A stretch of 46,869 bases of DNA from JAAXTX01 sp037139695 (lineage in GTDB: Bacteria > Patescibacteriota > Minisyncoccia > Moranbacterales > UBA1568), in assembly GCA_037139695.1 (NCBI GenBank), contig JBAXFX010000002.1, positions 1 through 46,869 on the forward strand, read 5' to 3'. Positions 7,586-15,294 of the stretch are shown here, piece after piece. The position numbers and the translations under genes are program-made. How positions within the stretch are numbered: position 1 is the stretch's first letter; each line of letters starts with the position of its first letter. Under the pieces are notes generated by a model. The model was not told the origin of the DNA. It did no database searches and saw only the letters and a list, made by a program, of their open reading frames with translations.

Positions 7586-7623
7586 AGAACGAACTGCATA
7601 TCGCAGCTCGTTCTTTAATTTTT
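7586..7623 (+). terminator. Strong intrinsic terminator
   Basis: AGAACGA-A-CTGC (7586-7597) pairs with GCAG-C-TCGTTCT (7603-7614) with one mismatch, followed by TTAATTTTT. It ends the membrane-protein transcript. Confidence 0.85.
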
Positions 7624-7662
7624 CACAGATATGCGGGTAATGTTTTTAGTGTGATTTGAAAC

Positions 7663-7713
7663 ATTCTGTCCTACTTCGTCCCACAAACACAGCCACGTCG
7701 TTCGCGAACGACA
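7663..7713. repeat. Imperfect direct repeat, copy B, with a 16-bp palindrome
   Basis: This is the second copy of the 5649-5699 sequence. Here its 3' part is a perfect palindrome GTCGTTCGCGAACGAC (7697-7712), while copy A is degenerate at that point. No gene is seen between 7624 and 7869. Confidence 0.65.
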
Positions 7714-7830
7714 TGGCCAGTCTAGTCATTCGAGAACGACAGGACTCTGCCTCGGAATATAATGCCGGAAAAGGTACATGACTATTTTTGTTGGTCTGTC
7801 TGGACCTTTAGTCATATTCGCATAAAATTC

Positions 7831-7865
7831 AAAGGCCCAAGTGATGTGTTATCACGAGGGCCTTT
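7831..7865 (-). terminator. Terminator of the 245-residue protein gene
   Basis: AAAGGCCC (7831-7838) pairs with GGGCCTTT (7858-7865), with inner pairing TGAT/ATCA. On the minus strand it starts a few bases after the stop codon at 7870 and is followed by GAATTTTATG. Confidence 0.75.
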
Positions 7866-7869
7866 ACGC

Positions 7870-8607
7870 CTACTCCGAACTAAATGCGACTTTCATCTGT
7901 CTGACTTCTTCGGCGAGATCCTCCCGTTCAGGAAGAAAGCGCAGGAGTACCTCCAAGGCATCGGACAGATAGTGATTCTCGATGTTCTTGACTACGACTT
8001 CCAGAACGGCCTGAGGATTGTTCACCTTCAACTCCTCAGCTTCGTCGAAGTGCCTATCATATAGAAGCTTCTTGTAGTGTGACAGGATATATTCCTCCGC
8101 AGGTACACCCAACTCGCGCGCAAGCTCCGCTTGTCTTACGGACCCAACATCATAACTTTGCAAGACTTGTCTGGCCAGTTCCGTCTTTTCAGCTTGCGTA
8201 ATCGTAAACTTCGGACTTTCCCGAACTTTTTCCCAGTAGGAGGAAGCGCAAAGAAGGATTCGATATATCAGTTTCTCGATATCGCGTCGTATGTCTGAGT
8301 CACTGATATACTTGCTTACCCAGTCGAGTTCCGCCGGTGATACGACCTCGCCTCTTCGTGCTGATTCCTCACAGAACGACCGGAAGCTCTCATACATTTC
8401 CTGATCGCCTATTGAATCTACGGCATCGGGGCAGTGGCTGATAATATCGTCCAATGCCTTACGTTTTTGAAACTTGAATGCGTTCTTCCCCGAGACTACA
8501 AAAAGAAACGCTCTTTTGGTCAGTTCCTGAAGTTCCTTCTCGCTCAGGTTGTTTTTTAGAACCTTCAAGCGAATCCATGGATTACGAATGCTTTCGATCA
8601 ATGTCAT
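7870..8607 (-). CDS. Unknown helical protein
   Basis: The protein has 245 residues and is almost entirely helical, with no signal peptide or membrane segment. The start has AAGGAG about 6 bases upstream. The C-terminal third (AELARELGVPAEEYILSHYK, then LYDRHFDEAEEL, then LSDALEVLLRFLPER) looks like short alpha-alpha repeats, perhaps TPR- or HEAT-like. No family is recognised. A consensus promoter lies about 155 bases upstream at 8763-8791, giving a long leader that may be regulatory. It is the last well-formed gene on the left side of the foldback element. No catalytic motif is visible. Confidence 0.75.
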   Translation of the reverse strand: MTLIESIRNPWIRLKVLKNNLSEKELQELTKRAFLFVVSGKNAFKFQKRKALDDIISHCPDAVDSIGDQEMYESFRSFCEESARRGEVVSPAELDWVSKYISDSDIRRDIEKLIYRILLCASSYWEKVRESPKFTITQAEKTELARQVLQSYDVGSVRQAELARELGVPAEEYILSHYKKLLYDRHFDEAEELKVNNPQAVLEVVVKNIENHYLSDALEVLLRFLPEREDLAEEVRQMKVAFSSE

Positions 8608-8762
8608 TATTTCTCCTTGCGCTTTGAGTCCGTCGACTTATTTGTTATCAAAGAAAAGCCTTTTCCGGCTTGCTACTTCCATGAGCAGCATACAAGATAC
8701 CATTCACCTGATATCAAGAATGCCACTCACGACACGAAAAAATGTTCATACAACGACACAGT

Positions 8763-8791
8763 ATAATATCACAAATAATTTATCGTGTCAA
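8763..8791 (-). promoter_or_regulatory. Consensus promoter for the 245-residue protein gene
   Basis: Read on the minus strand: TTGACA (8791-8786), a 17-bp spacer, TATTAT (8768-8763). Transcription would run toward 8607, leaving a leader of about 150 nt. Similar GACAC/GTGTC elements flank it. Confidence 0.75.
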
Positions 8792-8818
8792 CATCAAGTA
8801 CACCACATCAAGTACACC
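8791..8818. repeat. 14-bp tandem duplication
   Basis: ACATCAAGTACACC occurs twice in tandem (8791-8804 and 8805-8818), immediately before the foldback element and just upstream of a promoter. Confidence 0.85.
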
Positions 8819-9199
8819 ACCCATTTCCAAATTTTCGGCACTGGTTCCCGATGAGGTGGCTGAGAATCCCTCTTTAGCACTAAGATAAGCACAGAATCGA
8901 TGTTTTATATTTGTAAAAAAGCCCCGCTCATAGTCACAAATCCCCCTTGCCCTCTCTTTTTTGGAGAGGGCAATCCCCCTTTCCGAAAGGGGGAGACTCA
9001 CTTATTTTCACTGGTACTCTGATTGATATCTCCCTTTTGCAAAGGGAGTACCGAGTCTTCGAGGGGAGGGATTTGTGTTTGATCGGTCGAAGTCAGCATG
9101 TCGTTTTTTTAAGGATATGTCGAGTAAAATATCTTTAAGAAACCACCTCATCGGGAACCAGTGCCTGATTTTTACTACAACACCCATTTCCAAATTTTC
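8818..9199. mobile_element. Foldback/MITE-like element with terminal inverted and direct repeats
   Basis: A 19-bp direct repeat, CACCCATTTCCAAATTTTC, flanks the unit at 8818-8836 and 9181-9199. Just inside is a perfect 23-bp inverted repeat (8837-8859 and 9143-9165, beginning GGCACTGGTTCCCGATGAGG). The interior is a chain of hairpins: TTGCCCTCTC/GAGAGGGCAA, CCCCCTTTC/GAAAGGGGG, CTCCCTTT/AAAGGGAG inside GGTACTC/GAGTACC, all enclosed by CACAAATCCC/GGGATTTGTG. It has no coding capacity. This fits a non-autonomous palindromic element. The direct repeat could be a target duplication, although 19 bp is long and the right arm ends 15 bp short of it. Confidence 0.75.
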
Positions 9200-9386
9200 A
9201 CCCCGCCACCAGTGAACCTTCCTGATTCTCAGTCAATACTTCGCGCAATCTCAGTCTTCCCTCCAAAAGAAGCTCATAGAAGATCTTCATCCCACGAAAC
9301 GAGAGGAAACGGATCTTCCGTTTCTTTCGAAGATACCGTATGACTGCGAAAGAAAATGCGGATGTCATACTCACCCAGCGTGTCAT
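9198..9386 (-). CDS. Short basic ORF, possible gene remnant
   Basis: The ORF has 62 codons from ATG 9386. The translation (IRYLRKKRKIRFLSFRGMK, then YELLLEGRLRLREVLTENQE) has protein-like composition with an amphipathic basic helix, unlike the random frames around it. No Shine-Dalgarno sequence is seen. Its stop codon is in the last base of the foldback direct repeat, so the element may have cut or altered the end. The family is not recognised. It could be the decayed edge of a larger gene. Apart from this ORF I see no gene in 9200-9504. Confidence 0.3.
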   Translation of the reverse strand: MTRWVSMTSAFSFAVIRYLRKKRKIRFLSFRGMKIFYELLLEGRLRLREVLTENQEGSLVAG

Positions 9387-9504
9387 GATCGTGAGCGGGG
9401 AATGGACCAATATGATGAATGAGGATGAACGATGGTGGGGCGAGTGAGTCGAAAAAATACTGCCGGCAGGGTATGCGCGACAGTATACGTACGTCATTGT
9501 TTTG

Positions 9505-10122
9505 TCAGTAGGCGCCTTCGTGAGGCAGTTCCTGAATATCGTCGATGAACGAATAATCGATGTCGACGATTCCGGTTTTCGCAAGGTGTATGACCCAGAC
9601 CGGTTCCATGTGATCGTCTGCCCCTTCCGGCTTGCCACGGGCGTACCAGTCGCGGGTCCGTTCGCAGAGTTCCCGGAGGCGGTCTTTCGTGACCCATTGG
9701 ACACTCTTCACGCCGTCGTCTCCCGTCATCGTTCCCGGTGTCCCTTCGACGACGAGGTCGTAGACCTTCCAGGCATGGAACTTGCAGCCCGGCCGGCTGC
9801 ACAGATTGGTATAGACGCCCTTAAGATGCTTGATCGGACGCAGGTCCGAGTCGTTCTCGACGATGATGCCGACTTCCTCCAGAAGCTCCGCTTTCAATGA
9901 TTCGAGCCAATCCTTGTGTTTGTCGAGCGCATGTCCGGCAACACATGCATATCCGAGTGGCTTTTTTGTCCTTTGAATGACAAGAGAGAGTCCTTCTTTG
10001 TTCCTGACGAACGCGCCGACGGAGGTATTGCAGCAGACCTTACGTCCATATCGTCTTGCTTCACGCGATTCCGCGCCCAATCTTTCGATCGTTTCCCTGT
10101 TTATTGTCGATGTGTCAGCCAT
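9505..10122 (-). CDS. Nudix-fold protein with a degenerate Nudix box
   Basis: The protein has 205 residues. The segment GHALDKHKDWLESLKAELLE then EVGI lines up with the Nudix box G-x5-E-x7-REUxEE-x-GU. The REUxEE glutamates are kept (AELLEE), but the first Glu aligns with Lys and the Arg with Ala. Cys residues (VCCNTS at about 30, CSRPGC at about 110) are notable. The rest follows a Nudix strand order (GAFVRNKEG early, VKSVQWVTKDRLREL late). It may still hydrolyse nucleotides weakly or serve as a binding protein. The promoter on the minus strand at 10194-10222 faces it, and the CDF transporter gene is divergent. The substrate is unknown. Confidence 0.7.
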   Translation of the reverse strand: MADTSTINRETIERLGAESREARRYGRKVCCNTSVGAFVRNKEGLSLVIQRTKKPLGYACVAGHALDKHKDWLESLKAELLEEVGIIVENDSDLRPIKHLKGVYTNLCSRPGCKFHAWKVYDLVVEGTPGTMTGDDGVKSVQWVTKDRLRELCERTRDWYARGKPEGADDHMEPVWVIHLAKTGIVDIDYSFIDDIQELPHEGAY

Positions 10123-10193
10123 AACTGATTCCCGGTTAATTGTTAACGAAGTCCGACTTTCTGGCGTGTCCGCGACGGTTTCGCGGATTTGTC

Positions 10194-10222
10194 ACTATAT
10201 GACACGGAATTGTTCGTGTCAA
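10194..10222 (-). promoter_or_regulatory. Promoter of the Nudix-like gene with inverted repeats
   Basis: On the minus strand: TTGACA (10222-10217), a 17-bp spacer, TATAGT (10199-10194). Two dyads overlap it: TGACACG/CGTGTCA (10200-10206 with 10215-10221) and TGTCA/TGACA (10190-10194 with 10200-10204). This arrangement between divergent genes could be a shared operator. Confidence 0.7.
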
Positions 10223-10278
10223 TGAATGATTGCCGCGCCTCTTGTGGGTACGGTGATTTTCGTCTATTCTGCAGAGGC

Positions 10279-11319
10279 ATGAAACGGACACATTCCGAAA
10301 TCAGAAACGGAAACATGAAAGATCAGGCCCACGGCAAACAGTCGGTCACTTTCGCACTCCTGGGCAATACGTTCGTCACCGTGATGAAGACGGCGGTTTT
10401 TTTTGTGACCGGCTCAGCGAGTATGTTTGCGGAGGCGACGCACAGTTTTGCGGATACGCTCAACCAGTCGCTCCTGCTGATCGGCATCAAGCGCTCGAAG
10501 AAACCGGCGGATGACATTCATGGCTACGGCTACGGCATCGAACGCTTTTTCTGGTCGCTCATATCCGCGTGCGGGATCCTGTTCATCGGCGCCGGCATCA
10601 CCGTGTATCACTCGATCGATTCTCTCATGCGGCCGGAGCAGTCGCACCCTGCTTTCAGCGTGACGAGTATCGTGATACTGATGGCGGCGCTCGTGATAGA
10701 GGGCGCGACCCTGCGGATGGCGCTGAAGGAAATGCAGAAGGGGCGTAAATATTCCAAAAAGATGTTCACGGAGGCGGACCCGGTACTGCTCGCGGTCATC
10801 TACGAGGACGGGGCGGCGGTGCTCGGCGTCTTCATCGCGCTTCTCGCGCAATGGATGACTTTTGTCACGGGCAATGCCGGCTATGACGCGGTGGGCGGGA
10901 TACTGGTCGGCCTGGTATTGGGATTTTTGGCGATCGTCTTGATCATGAAAAACTATCAGTACATCATCGGTAAGCCACTCAACAAGGAGGTTTCACAGAA
11001 GATCATACGGAGTCTCCTGAAAGACCCGTGCATAGAGCAGGTGCTTGAGTTCAAGTCCGTCGCGATTGACATCGGGAAATACCGGATATTCACTACGGTC
11101 GAATGGAACGGCTCGCCCCTGTACGAGGAGATCTACGAGGCCGGCGACCTGCGGATAGAATACGACGTCATAAAGGACGACTTCAAGGAATTCGCGCGAC
11201 TGATGTTCCGCACGACGGACCGGATACCTCGGTTGGTCGGTAACCATATCGACAAGGTGGAAAAGCAGATAACGGAAAAGTTCCCACAGATAGCGTATGT
11301 GGACATCGAAATCAACTGA
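10279..11319 (+). CDS. Cation diffusion facilitator (CDF) family transporter
   Basis: The protein has 346 residues from ATG 10279 (AGAGG just before it); ATG 10315 is an alternative. The transmembrane part carries the CDF metal site: FAEATHSFADT in TM2 and YEDGAAVLG in TM5. The HGYGYG loop before TM3 resembles the ZnT9-like branch. GYDAVGGILVG in TM6 is also typical. A cytosolic C-terminal domain of about 130 residues follows (from about residue 230). Members export Zn2+, Mn2+, Fe2+ or Co2+ by antiport with protons; the metal cannot be told from the sequence. It is divergent from the Nudix-like gene across a region with several dyads, so metal- or stress-responsive control is plausible. Confidence 0.9.
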   Translation: MKRTHSEIRNGNMKDQAHGKQSVTFALLGNTFVTVMKTAVFFVTGSASMFAEATHSFADTLNQSLLLIGIKRSKKPADDIHGYGYGIERFFWSLISACGILFIGAGITVYHSIDSLMRPEQSHPAFSVTSIVILMAALVIEGATLRMALKEMQKGRKYSKKMFTEADPVLLAVIYEDGAAVLGVFIALLAQWMTFVTGNAGYDAVGGILVGLVLGFLAIVLIMKNYQYIIGKPLNKEVSQKIIRSLLKDPCIEQVLEFKSVAIDIGKYRIFTTVEWNGSPLYEEIYEAGDLRIEYDVIKDDFKEFARLMFRTTDRIPRLVGNHIDKVEKQITEKFPQIAYVDIEIN

Positions 11320-11339
11320 CGATAGCGACACGCGGGAAA

Positions 11340-12605
11340 CTAGGTTCTGGAAACGATGTCAGTAGCGGCGGTGCCGGCAACATATCCGGTGGTCCAGCAG
11401 AGTTGCAGGCTGTATCCGCCGGAGGGTCGGTCGATGTCGAGAATATCTCCGGCGAGAAAAAGATTTGGATAGATCCGTGAACGCATGCGCTTGAAATCGA
11501 CTTCCTCGGGCGGGACACCGCCGCTGGTCACGATGGCCTTTTCCGGTCCCAAAAGCCCGTCTACGGTCATCATGAGGCCTTTCAGGACGGTCGAGAGTCT
11601 GAGTCGTTCGTCCTTCGTCACGCTATGAATCGGCTTTTCCGGATCGATATCCGCACGACGTAGCGCGACCAGGAGAACGAGCGGAGGAATGAATCCGTCC
11701 AGGCTATTTTGAATCTGCTTATTTTTCCGCGAGTCGAAGTGCCCCCGGATTTTCCCGTCGAGCTCACCGATATCGGAGTACGGAAAGAGATCAACCGAAA
11801 GAAGCACTTCGCCGTTTTGGAGAAGCGAGTCGATTGTGCGACTCATATTGAGTGCGAGGGGACCACTGAGGCCGAAGTGCGTGAAGAGGAGCTTGCCGGT
11901 AGACGTCGCCTTCTTTTTCCCGTCCTGAAAAACCGTCAGTCCCGCATCCGAAAAGCTTGTACCCGAAAGTGTGTGTGTCCATGGCTCACGGATACGGATC
12001 GGGACCAGCGACGCGCGCGGTTCGTTGATCGTGTGACCGAGGTCGCGCAGGAACCGAAACCCGTCACCGGTCGATCCGGTCTCCGGATGGGAGGTCCCGC
12101 CGGTCGTGAGGATATACGAATCCGCCGTGACGATGCTTCCGTCCGCGAGGCGGATTCCGACGATTGTATCGGTCGTTGTCTCGAACCTGTCAATAGGCGC
12201 GCTGGTCACGACGGTCACGCTACCGCGTTTCATATATCGTTCCAAAGCGTCGAGGACGGTCTTCGCCTGATCGCTTACCGGGAACACACGGCGTTCCTCC
12301 TCGGTCTTCGTCGGCACATCAAGCGCGTGAAAGAAGTCCAGCGTTTCCTGAACGCCGAAGGTCGAAAGCGGGGAGTGCAGGAATTTCGCCACGCCTGGAA
12401 ACTTCGACAGGAACAGGTTCCGATCGAAGGTCGCATTCGTCAGGTTGCATCGGCCACCACCGGTCAGGAGAAGCTTTCTGCCGAGTGAGTCGTTCTTTTC
12501 GAACAGCACGATGCGCGCGCCGCATTCCGCCGCGCGTCCCGCAGCCATCATACCGGCCGGCCCGCCACCGATGACTATGACATCGTATTTTTTCGATGAT
12601 TTCAT
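11340..12605 (-). CDS. BaiN/HI0933-family FAD-dependent oxidoreductase
   Basis: The protein has 421 residues. The N-terminus YDVIVIGGGPAGMMAAGRAA is the Rossmann dinucleotide site. It is followed by the HI0933 signature LGRKLLLTGGGRCNLTN near residue 45, and TTGGTSHPETGSTGDGF at about 165. The C-terminal part has TSGGVPPEEVDFKRMRS and YPNLFLAGDILDIDRPSGGY, then the FAD-binding LQLCWTTGYVAG. Length and motif order match the YhiN/BaiN family. Some members reduce bile-acid intermediates, but the substrate of most is unknown. It is convergent with the CDF gene (20 bases between stops) and is a single-gene unit. Confidence 0.92.
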   Translation of the reverse strand: MKSSKKYDVIVIGGGPAGMMAAGRAAECGARIVLFEKNDSLGRKLLLTGGGRCNLTNATFDRNLFLSKFPGVAKFLHSPLSTFGVQETLDFFHALDVPTKTEEERRVFPVSDQAKTVLDALERYMKRGSVTVVTSAPIDRFETTTDTIVGIRLADGSIVTADSYILTTGGTSHPETGSTGDGFRFLRDLGHTINEPRASLVPIRIREPWTHTLSGTSFSDAGLTVFQDGKKKATSTGKLLFTHFGLSGPLALNMSRTIDSLLQNGEVLLSVDLFPYSDIGELDGKIRGHFDSRKNKQIQNSLDGFIPPLVLLVALRRADIDPEKPIHSVTKDERLRLSTVLKGLMMTVDGLLGPEKAIVTSGGVPPEEVDFKRMRSRIYPNLFLAGDILDIDRPSGGYSLQLCWTTGYVAGTAATDIVSRT

Positions 12606-12683
12606 ATCAGGGACTGATGCTACTGGAAGATTACTGAATCAGTCCACGATAGGGTATTTCGGGAAAGAACGCAATGCCACGGA

Positions 12684-12712
12684 TTGCCTGTTATATTGTT
12701 TTCCCATAGAAT
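12684..12712 (+). promoter_or_regulatory. Promoter for the pentapeptide-repeat gene
   Basis: TTGCCT (12684-12689), a 17-bp spacer and TAGAAT (12707-12712) precede the ATG at 12731 by 18 bases. The mRNA leader would be only about 10 nt, matching the lack of a Shine-Dalgarno sequence. Confidence 0.55.
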
Positions 12713-12730
12713 ACGGGTAACGACCGCACC

Positions 12731-13309
12731 ATGACCTACGAGGACAGGATATTTTCCGGAGACGCACTGGATGGGCAGCAATTCACCGGTTGCCGGTTTT
12801 TTCGGTGCTCGTTTCCGGAAGCGAGGCTAAGGTTCACGGTTTTTCGGAAGTGCCGGTTCGAGTCCTGCGATTTCTCATCCGTCTCCTGTGACGGGACGGG
12901 CTTTTTCGGTTGTGCATTCCCGGAGAGCAAGCTTTCCGATCTGAACCTGTTTCATGTCGGTTTTTCCGGCTGTGATTTTTCCGGAGCCGTGTTGCGCAAC
13001 TGCATCTTTCAGCGGCTTCAGGGACCGCGGAGTCCGTCACCGAAAAAGTTCGACCTGCGCACGTGCACGTTCCGGGAGACGGACCTGACCGGAAGCATAT
13101 TCATCTCATGCGACCTGTCCGGTGTAGCCTTCGGCCAGGCGAACCTGGAGCGGGTCTCGTTCGACCGGTGTATACTGAAGAAGGCTGATTTCACCGGAGC
13201 GATACTTGATGGCGTCCGGTTCACGGACTGCAGGATCGAAAAGACCGTCCTCGACCTTTCCGGCTTCATCAGCTACGGCCGGTCGAACGGGTTCGAGCTG
13301 GAGGGATGA
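12731..13309 (+). CDS. Pentapeptide-repeat protein
   Basis: The protein has 192 residues built of five-residue steps with Phe or Leu at the centre: CRFFRCSFPEARL, CRFESCDFSSVSCDG, CDFSGAVLRNCIF, CDLSGVAFGQANLERVSFDR, ADFTGAILDGVRFTDC. Such proteins fold as a right-handed square beta-helix. Some (Qnr, MfpA) mimic DNA and protect gyrase; most have no known role. Cysteine is unusually common at the outward positions. There is no signal peptide, so it is probably cytosolic. The start is the first ATG behind a promoter with a very short leader. Confidence 0.88.
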   Translation: MTYEDRIFSGDALDGQQFTGCRFFRCSFPEARLRFTVFRKCRFESCDFSSVSCDGTGFFGCAFPESKLSDLNLFHVGFSGCDFSGAVLRNCIFQRLQGPRSPSPKKFDLRTCTFRETDLTGSIFISCDLSGVAFGQANLERVSFDRCILKKADFTGAILDGVRFTDCRIEKTVLDLSGFISYGRSNGFELEG

Positions 13310-13355
13310 AGCTTCGGGATAAGGAACGAAGGGTAGGGAATCATGAATTTCGAAT

Positions 13356-13916
13356 ATGAACGGAATACGCGAATCGATAGTGACACTTGTCGAAAATATC
13401 GGTCCGTTTGACGATCTTGAAAAGAAACATCAAGATGACGCGCTCGAATGGATCGGTAGCGGTGCGGAAATATTCCGTATCGCCAAACCGGATATGCCTC
13501 CGAAACATCTGGTTTCCTATTTCGTCGTGGTAGACTTGGCACATGGGGCTGTCCTATTGGTCGATCATATCAGCGCCGAGAAGTGGCTGCCGTCCGGCGG
13601 CCATGTCGAGTTCGGAGAGAGCCCGAAGGCGACGGTCGGCCGAGAATCCGTCGAGGAACTTGGCATCGAGGCGAAGTTTATATTCGAAAATCCGATATTT
13701 ATTTCGCAGGCCACGACCGTGGGAAAAAACGCTGGCCATAGGGACGTGAGTCTCTGGTACGTGATATCGGGAAATATCGACGTTCCGATCACGTATGAGG
13801 AACGGGAATTCAACGGAGTCAGATGGTTTACGTTCGACGAGGCGCTTGCGACTGACATCTCACGGCTCGATGAACACTTCCATCGGTTCGTATCCAAGCT
13901 GAAAACATTGCTATGA
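13356..13916 (+). CDS. Nudix hydrolase
   Basis: The protein has 186 residues. The Nudix box is intact: GGHVEFGESPKATVGRESVE followed by ELGI, with G-x5-E-x7-RE-x2-EE. An N-terminal helical region of about 60 residues precedes the Nudix fold (SYFVVVDLAHGAVLLVDHIS begins the first strand). The C-terminal strands (VRWFTFDEA) are typical. It probably hydrolyses a nucleoside diphosphate derivative; the substrate is unknown. The stop codon overlaps the ATG of a tiny membrane protein (ATGA at 13913-13916), so the two are translationally coupled. This is the only one of three Nudix-type genes in the window that looks fully intact. Confidence 0.9.
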   Translation: MNGIRESIVTLVENIGPFDDLEKKHQDDALEWIGSGAEIFRIAKPDMPPKHLVSYFVVVDLAHGAVLLVDHISAEKWLPSGGHVEFGESPKATVGRESVEELGIEAKFIFENPIFISQATTVGKNAGHRDVSLWYVISGNIDVPITYEEREFNGVRWFTFDEALATDISRLDEHFHRFVSKLKTLL

Positions 13917-14083
13917 ACAAAAAACTCATCTTCCTTTTCCTCTTCATCGGGTCCACTGCCGGAAGTTATGTGCCGATGCTGTGGGGTGACGGCATGTTTT
14001 CCATGGCGTCGGTACTGTGGAGCACGATAGGGGGCTTCGTGGGAATATATGTCGGATATAAGATCGGGGAACGCTTTGGATGA
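13913..14083 (+). CDS. 56-residue membrane protein coupled to the Nudix gene
   Basis: ATG 13913 overlaps the Nudix stop codon. The product has a first hydrophobic segment KKLIFLFLFIGSTAGSYVP, a short loop (MLWGDGMFS) and a second glycine-rich one (STIGGFVGIYVGYKIG), ending ERFG. The two-helix hairpin with GxxxG-like spacing is a familiar kind of small Patescibacteria membrane protein. The role is unknown. The translational coupling is direct sequence evidence that it is real. Confidence 0.8.
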   Translation: MNKKLIFLFLFIGSTAGSYVPMLWGDGMFSMASVLWSTIGGFVGIYVGYKIGERFG

Positions 14084-14224
14084 TGGATTCACATATCGTC
14101 GTATAGTATTATATGCAGGATGAGCATCTGTTTTTGTGAGTCCGCCATCTGGCGGAGAAACAATCCAGTCGATTCGGCATTGGGAGCATGACGACGGATA
14201 TTGCAGTCCGGTACATTTTTTCTT

Positions 14225-14581
14225 ATGATAGAGGGGGCACTAATTCGCAATGTTGCACACCGTATGGCTGAGCACTTTCTCGAGGGTAGCGACGAACTTT
14301 ATCGGATACCAGCCGATGACGGGATTGATCCGGATTCCGATTTCAAGACGCAAAAGGAGACTGACGCGAGTAGGCTGGCATTGAGAGCCGAAGAATTTGA
14401 GAAAAAAGAACAGGAGAGGATCGATCAGACTCAAATGGATTTGGAAGAAAAGAGACGGGAGGCTGATGAAATCCTATTATCCGATGTGGCTCAGTATAGG
14501 GGAGCGGGGAACCCGAAGCCGTATCGTCAACGATTGGAAGAAGAGGCGAGTGCGGCGCGGAATCGCTTTCGGATCAAATAG
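14225..14581 (+). CDS. Unknown coiled-coil protein
   Basis: I choose ATG 14225 (118 residues); the frame also allows a TTG at 14201. Residues about 50-95 (LALRAEEFEKKEQERIDQTQ, then MDLEEKRREADEIL) form a strongly charged coiled coil. The ends are flexible. No domain is recognised and no Shine-Dalgarno sequence is seen. The next gene has its own promoter at 14622. Between 14084 and 14224 I see nothing else. It could be a small structural or adaptor protein. Confidence 0.5.
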   Translation: MIEGALIRNVAHRMAEHFLEGSDELYRIPADDGIDPDSDFKTQKETDASRLALRAEEFEKKEQERIDQTQMDLEEKRREADEILLSDVAQYRGAGNPKPYRQRLEEEASAARNRFRIK

Positions 14582-14621
14582 ACTTTTCGACGATGTCCTT
14601 ATTGAAGAAGGAAAAGATTGC

Positions 14622-14650
14622 TTGACAGGATAGTAGAAATGTTCTACAAT
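14622..14650 (+). promoter_or_regulatory. Consensus promoter
   Basis: TTGACA (14622-14627), a 17-bp spacer and TACAAT (14645-14650). It drives the gene at 14739 through an 80-nt leader that contains a terminator-like hairpin. Confidence 0.85.
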
Positions 14651-14669
14651 GTGACCGTAGCGTGAAAGG

Positions 14670-14702
14670 GTTTTCTGCATCCGTAGAAAACTTTTTTCTT
14701 TC
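14670..14702 (+). terminator. Leader hairpin with T-run (attenuator-like)
   Basis: GTTTTCT (14670-14676) pairs with AGAAAAC (14685-14691), followed by TTTTTTCTTTCC. It lies between promoter and start codon, so transcription into the gene requires read-through. No leader peptide or known riboswitch was recognised. Confidence 0.7.
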
Positions 14703-14738
14703 CGACGAAAGAGCGGCAACTTAAAAAGGAGCGAGTGA

Positions 14739-15269
14739 ATGCTGGTTCATAAGAGATTTAAGAAGGGGTTTGTCATGTCTGGGTGGAACCTCGGAGGGGA
14801 AACGTTTTCAATCCTGGACGTTCTCAAAAAAATTGAGATTTCCATTCCTGCCGATCCGAAAATCGAACGGCGAGCGGTTGATGGGAAAATCATTCTTAAA
14901 AATTTCTCGTTTCGGTACGGGACGGAAGACCTCATCTCCTTGCAACCGGTCGATGCCTGCAAGGACGACGGCAAACGTCGTGCGCTCGTGCTGACCGCGG
15001 TAGACGGGTGCGATGGGAAAGTGACGATCCTGATCCCTACCAAAGACGAGGGACGATTGATGTTTCTGGTGAGCCTGGCAGATCGGAAGATTTGCATACA
15101 CAGGGGAACCAGTGGAAGTATGACGATCGACAACTACGCGCTCGTCGCCATGTCGATCGCGAAGGGCGGAACGATCATAATCAAGAAAACAATCGGTTCC
15201 GGATTCGTACTTTTGACGTATTCGTTCGACGGTAAGCGACTGACGGAAACGAAAAGTTTTTCTTTTTGA
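14739..15269 (+). CDS. Unknown protein behind an attenuated promoter
   Basis: The protein has 176 residues. The start is well supported by AAGGAGCGAG before ATG 14739. The composition suggests a beta-rich, soluble protein (DGKIILKNFSFRYG, VTILIPTKDEGRLMFLVS, GGTIIIKKTIGSGFVLLTYS). No domain is recognised. The gene is one transcription unit: consensus promoter, attenuator-like hairpin at 14670, strong RBS, terminator at 15295. The next gene at 15578 has the same overall layout. The shared control suggests both respond to a signal acting on leader RNA; this is inference. Confidence 0.7.
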   Translation: MLVHKRFKKGFVMSGWNLGGETFSILDVLKKIEISIPADPKIERRAVDGKIILKNFSFRYGTEDLISLQPVDACKDDGKRRALVLTAVDGCDGKVTILIPTKDEGRLMFLVSLADRKICIHRGTSGSMTIDNYALVAMSIAKGGTIIIKKTIGSGFVLLTYSFDGKRLTETKSFSF

Positions 15270-15294
15270 TCAGGTTTTCGGTCCGAAAAAGAGT

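Larger units (their letters stand above)
1849..9200. mobile_element. Putative integrated island downstream of tRNA-Gln
   Basis: From the tRNA 3' end to about 9.2 kb the DNA is visibly richer in A/T than the flanks. It carries a recombinase, decayed genes, palindromes, imperfect repeats and a foldback element. The left edge is set by the recombinase-tRNA overlap. The right edge is only estimated from base composition and the return to housekeeping-style genes at about 9.5 kb. I looked for a second copy of the tRNA 3' end and did not find one, so this may be several insertions instead of one element. Confidence 0.4.

Noticed and set aside
1849..9500. Right attachment site (second copy of the tRNA-Gln 3' end)
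   Set aside because: I looked for GATCCCTACCTCCCCAG-like sequence on both strands and found none; the island's right edge stays undefined.
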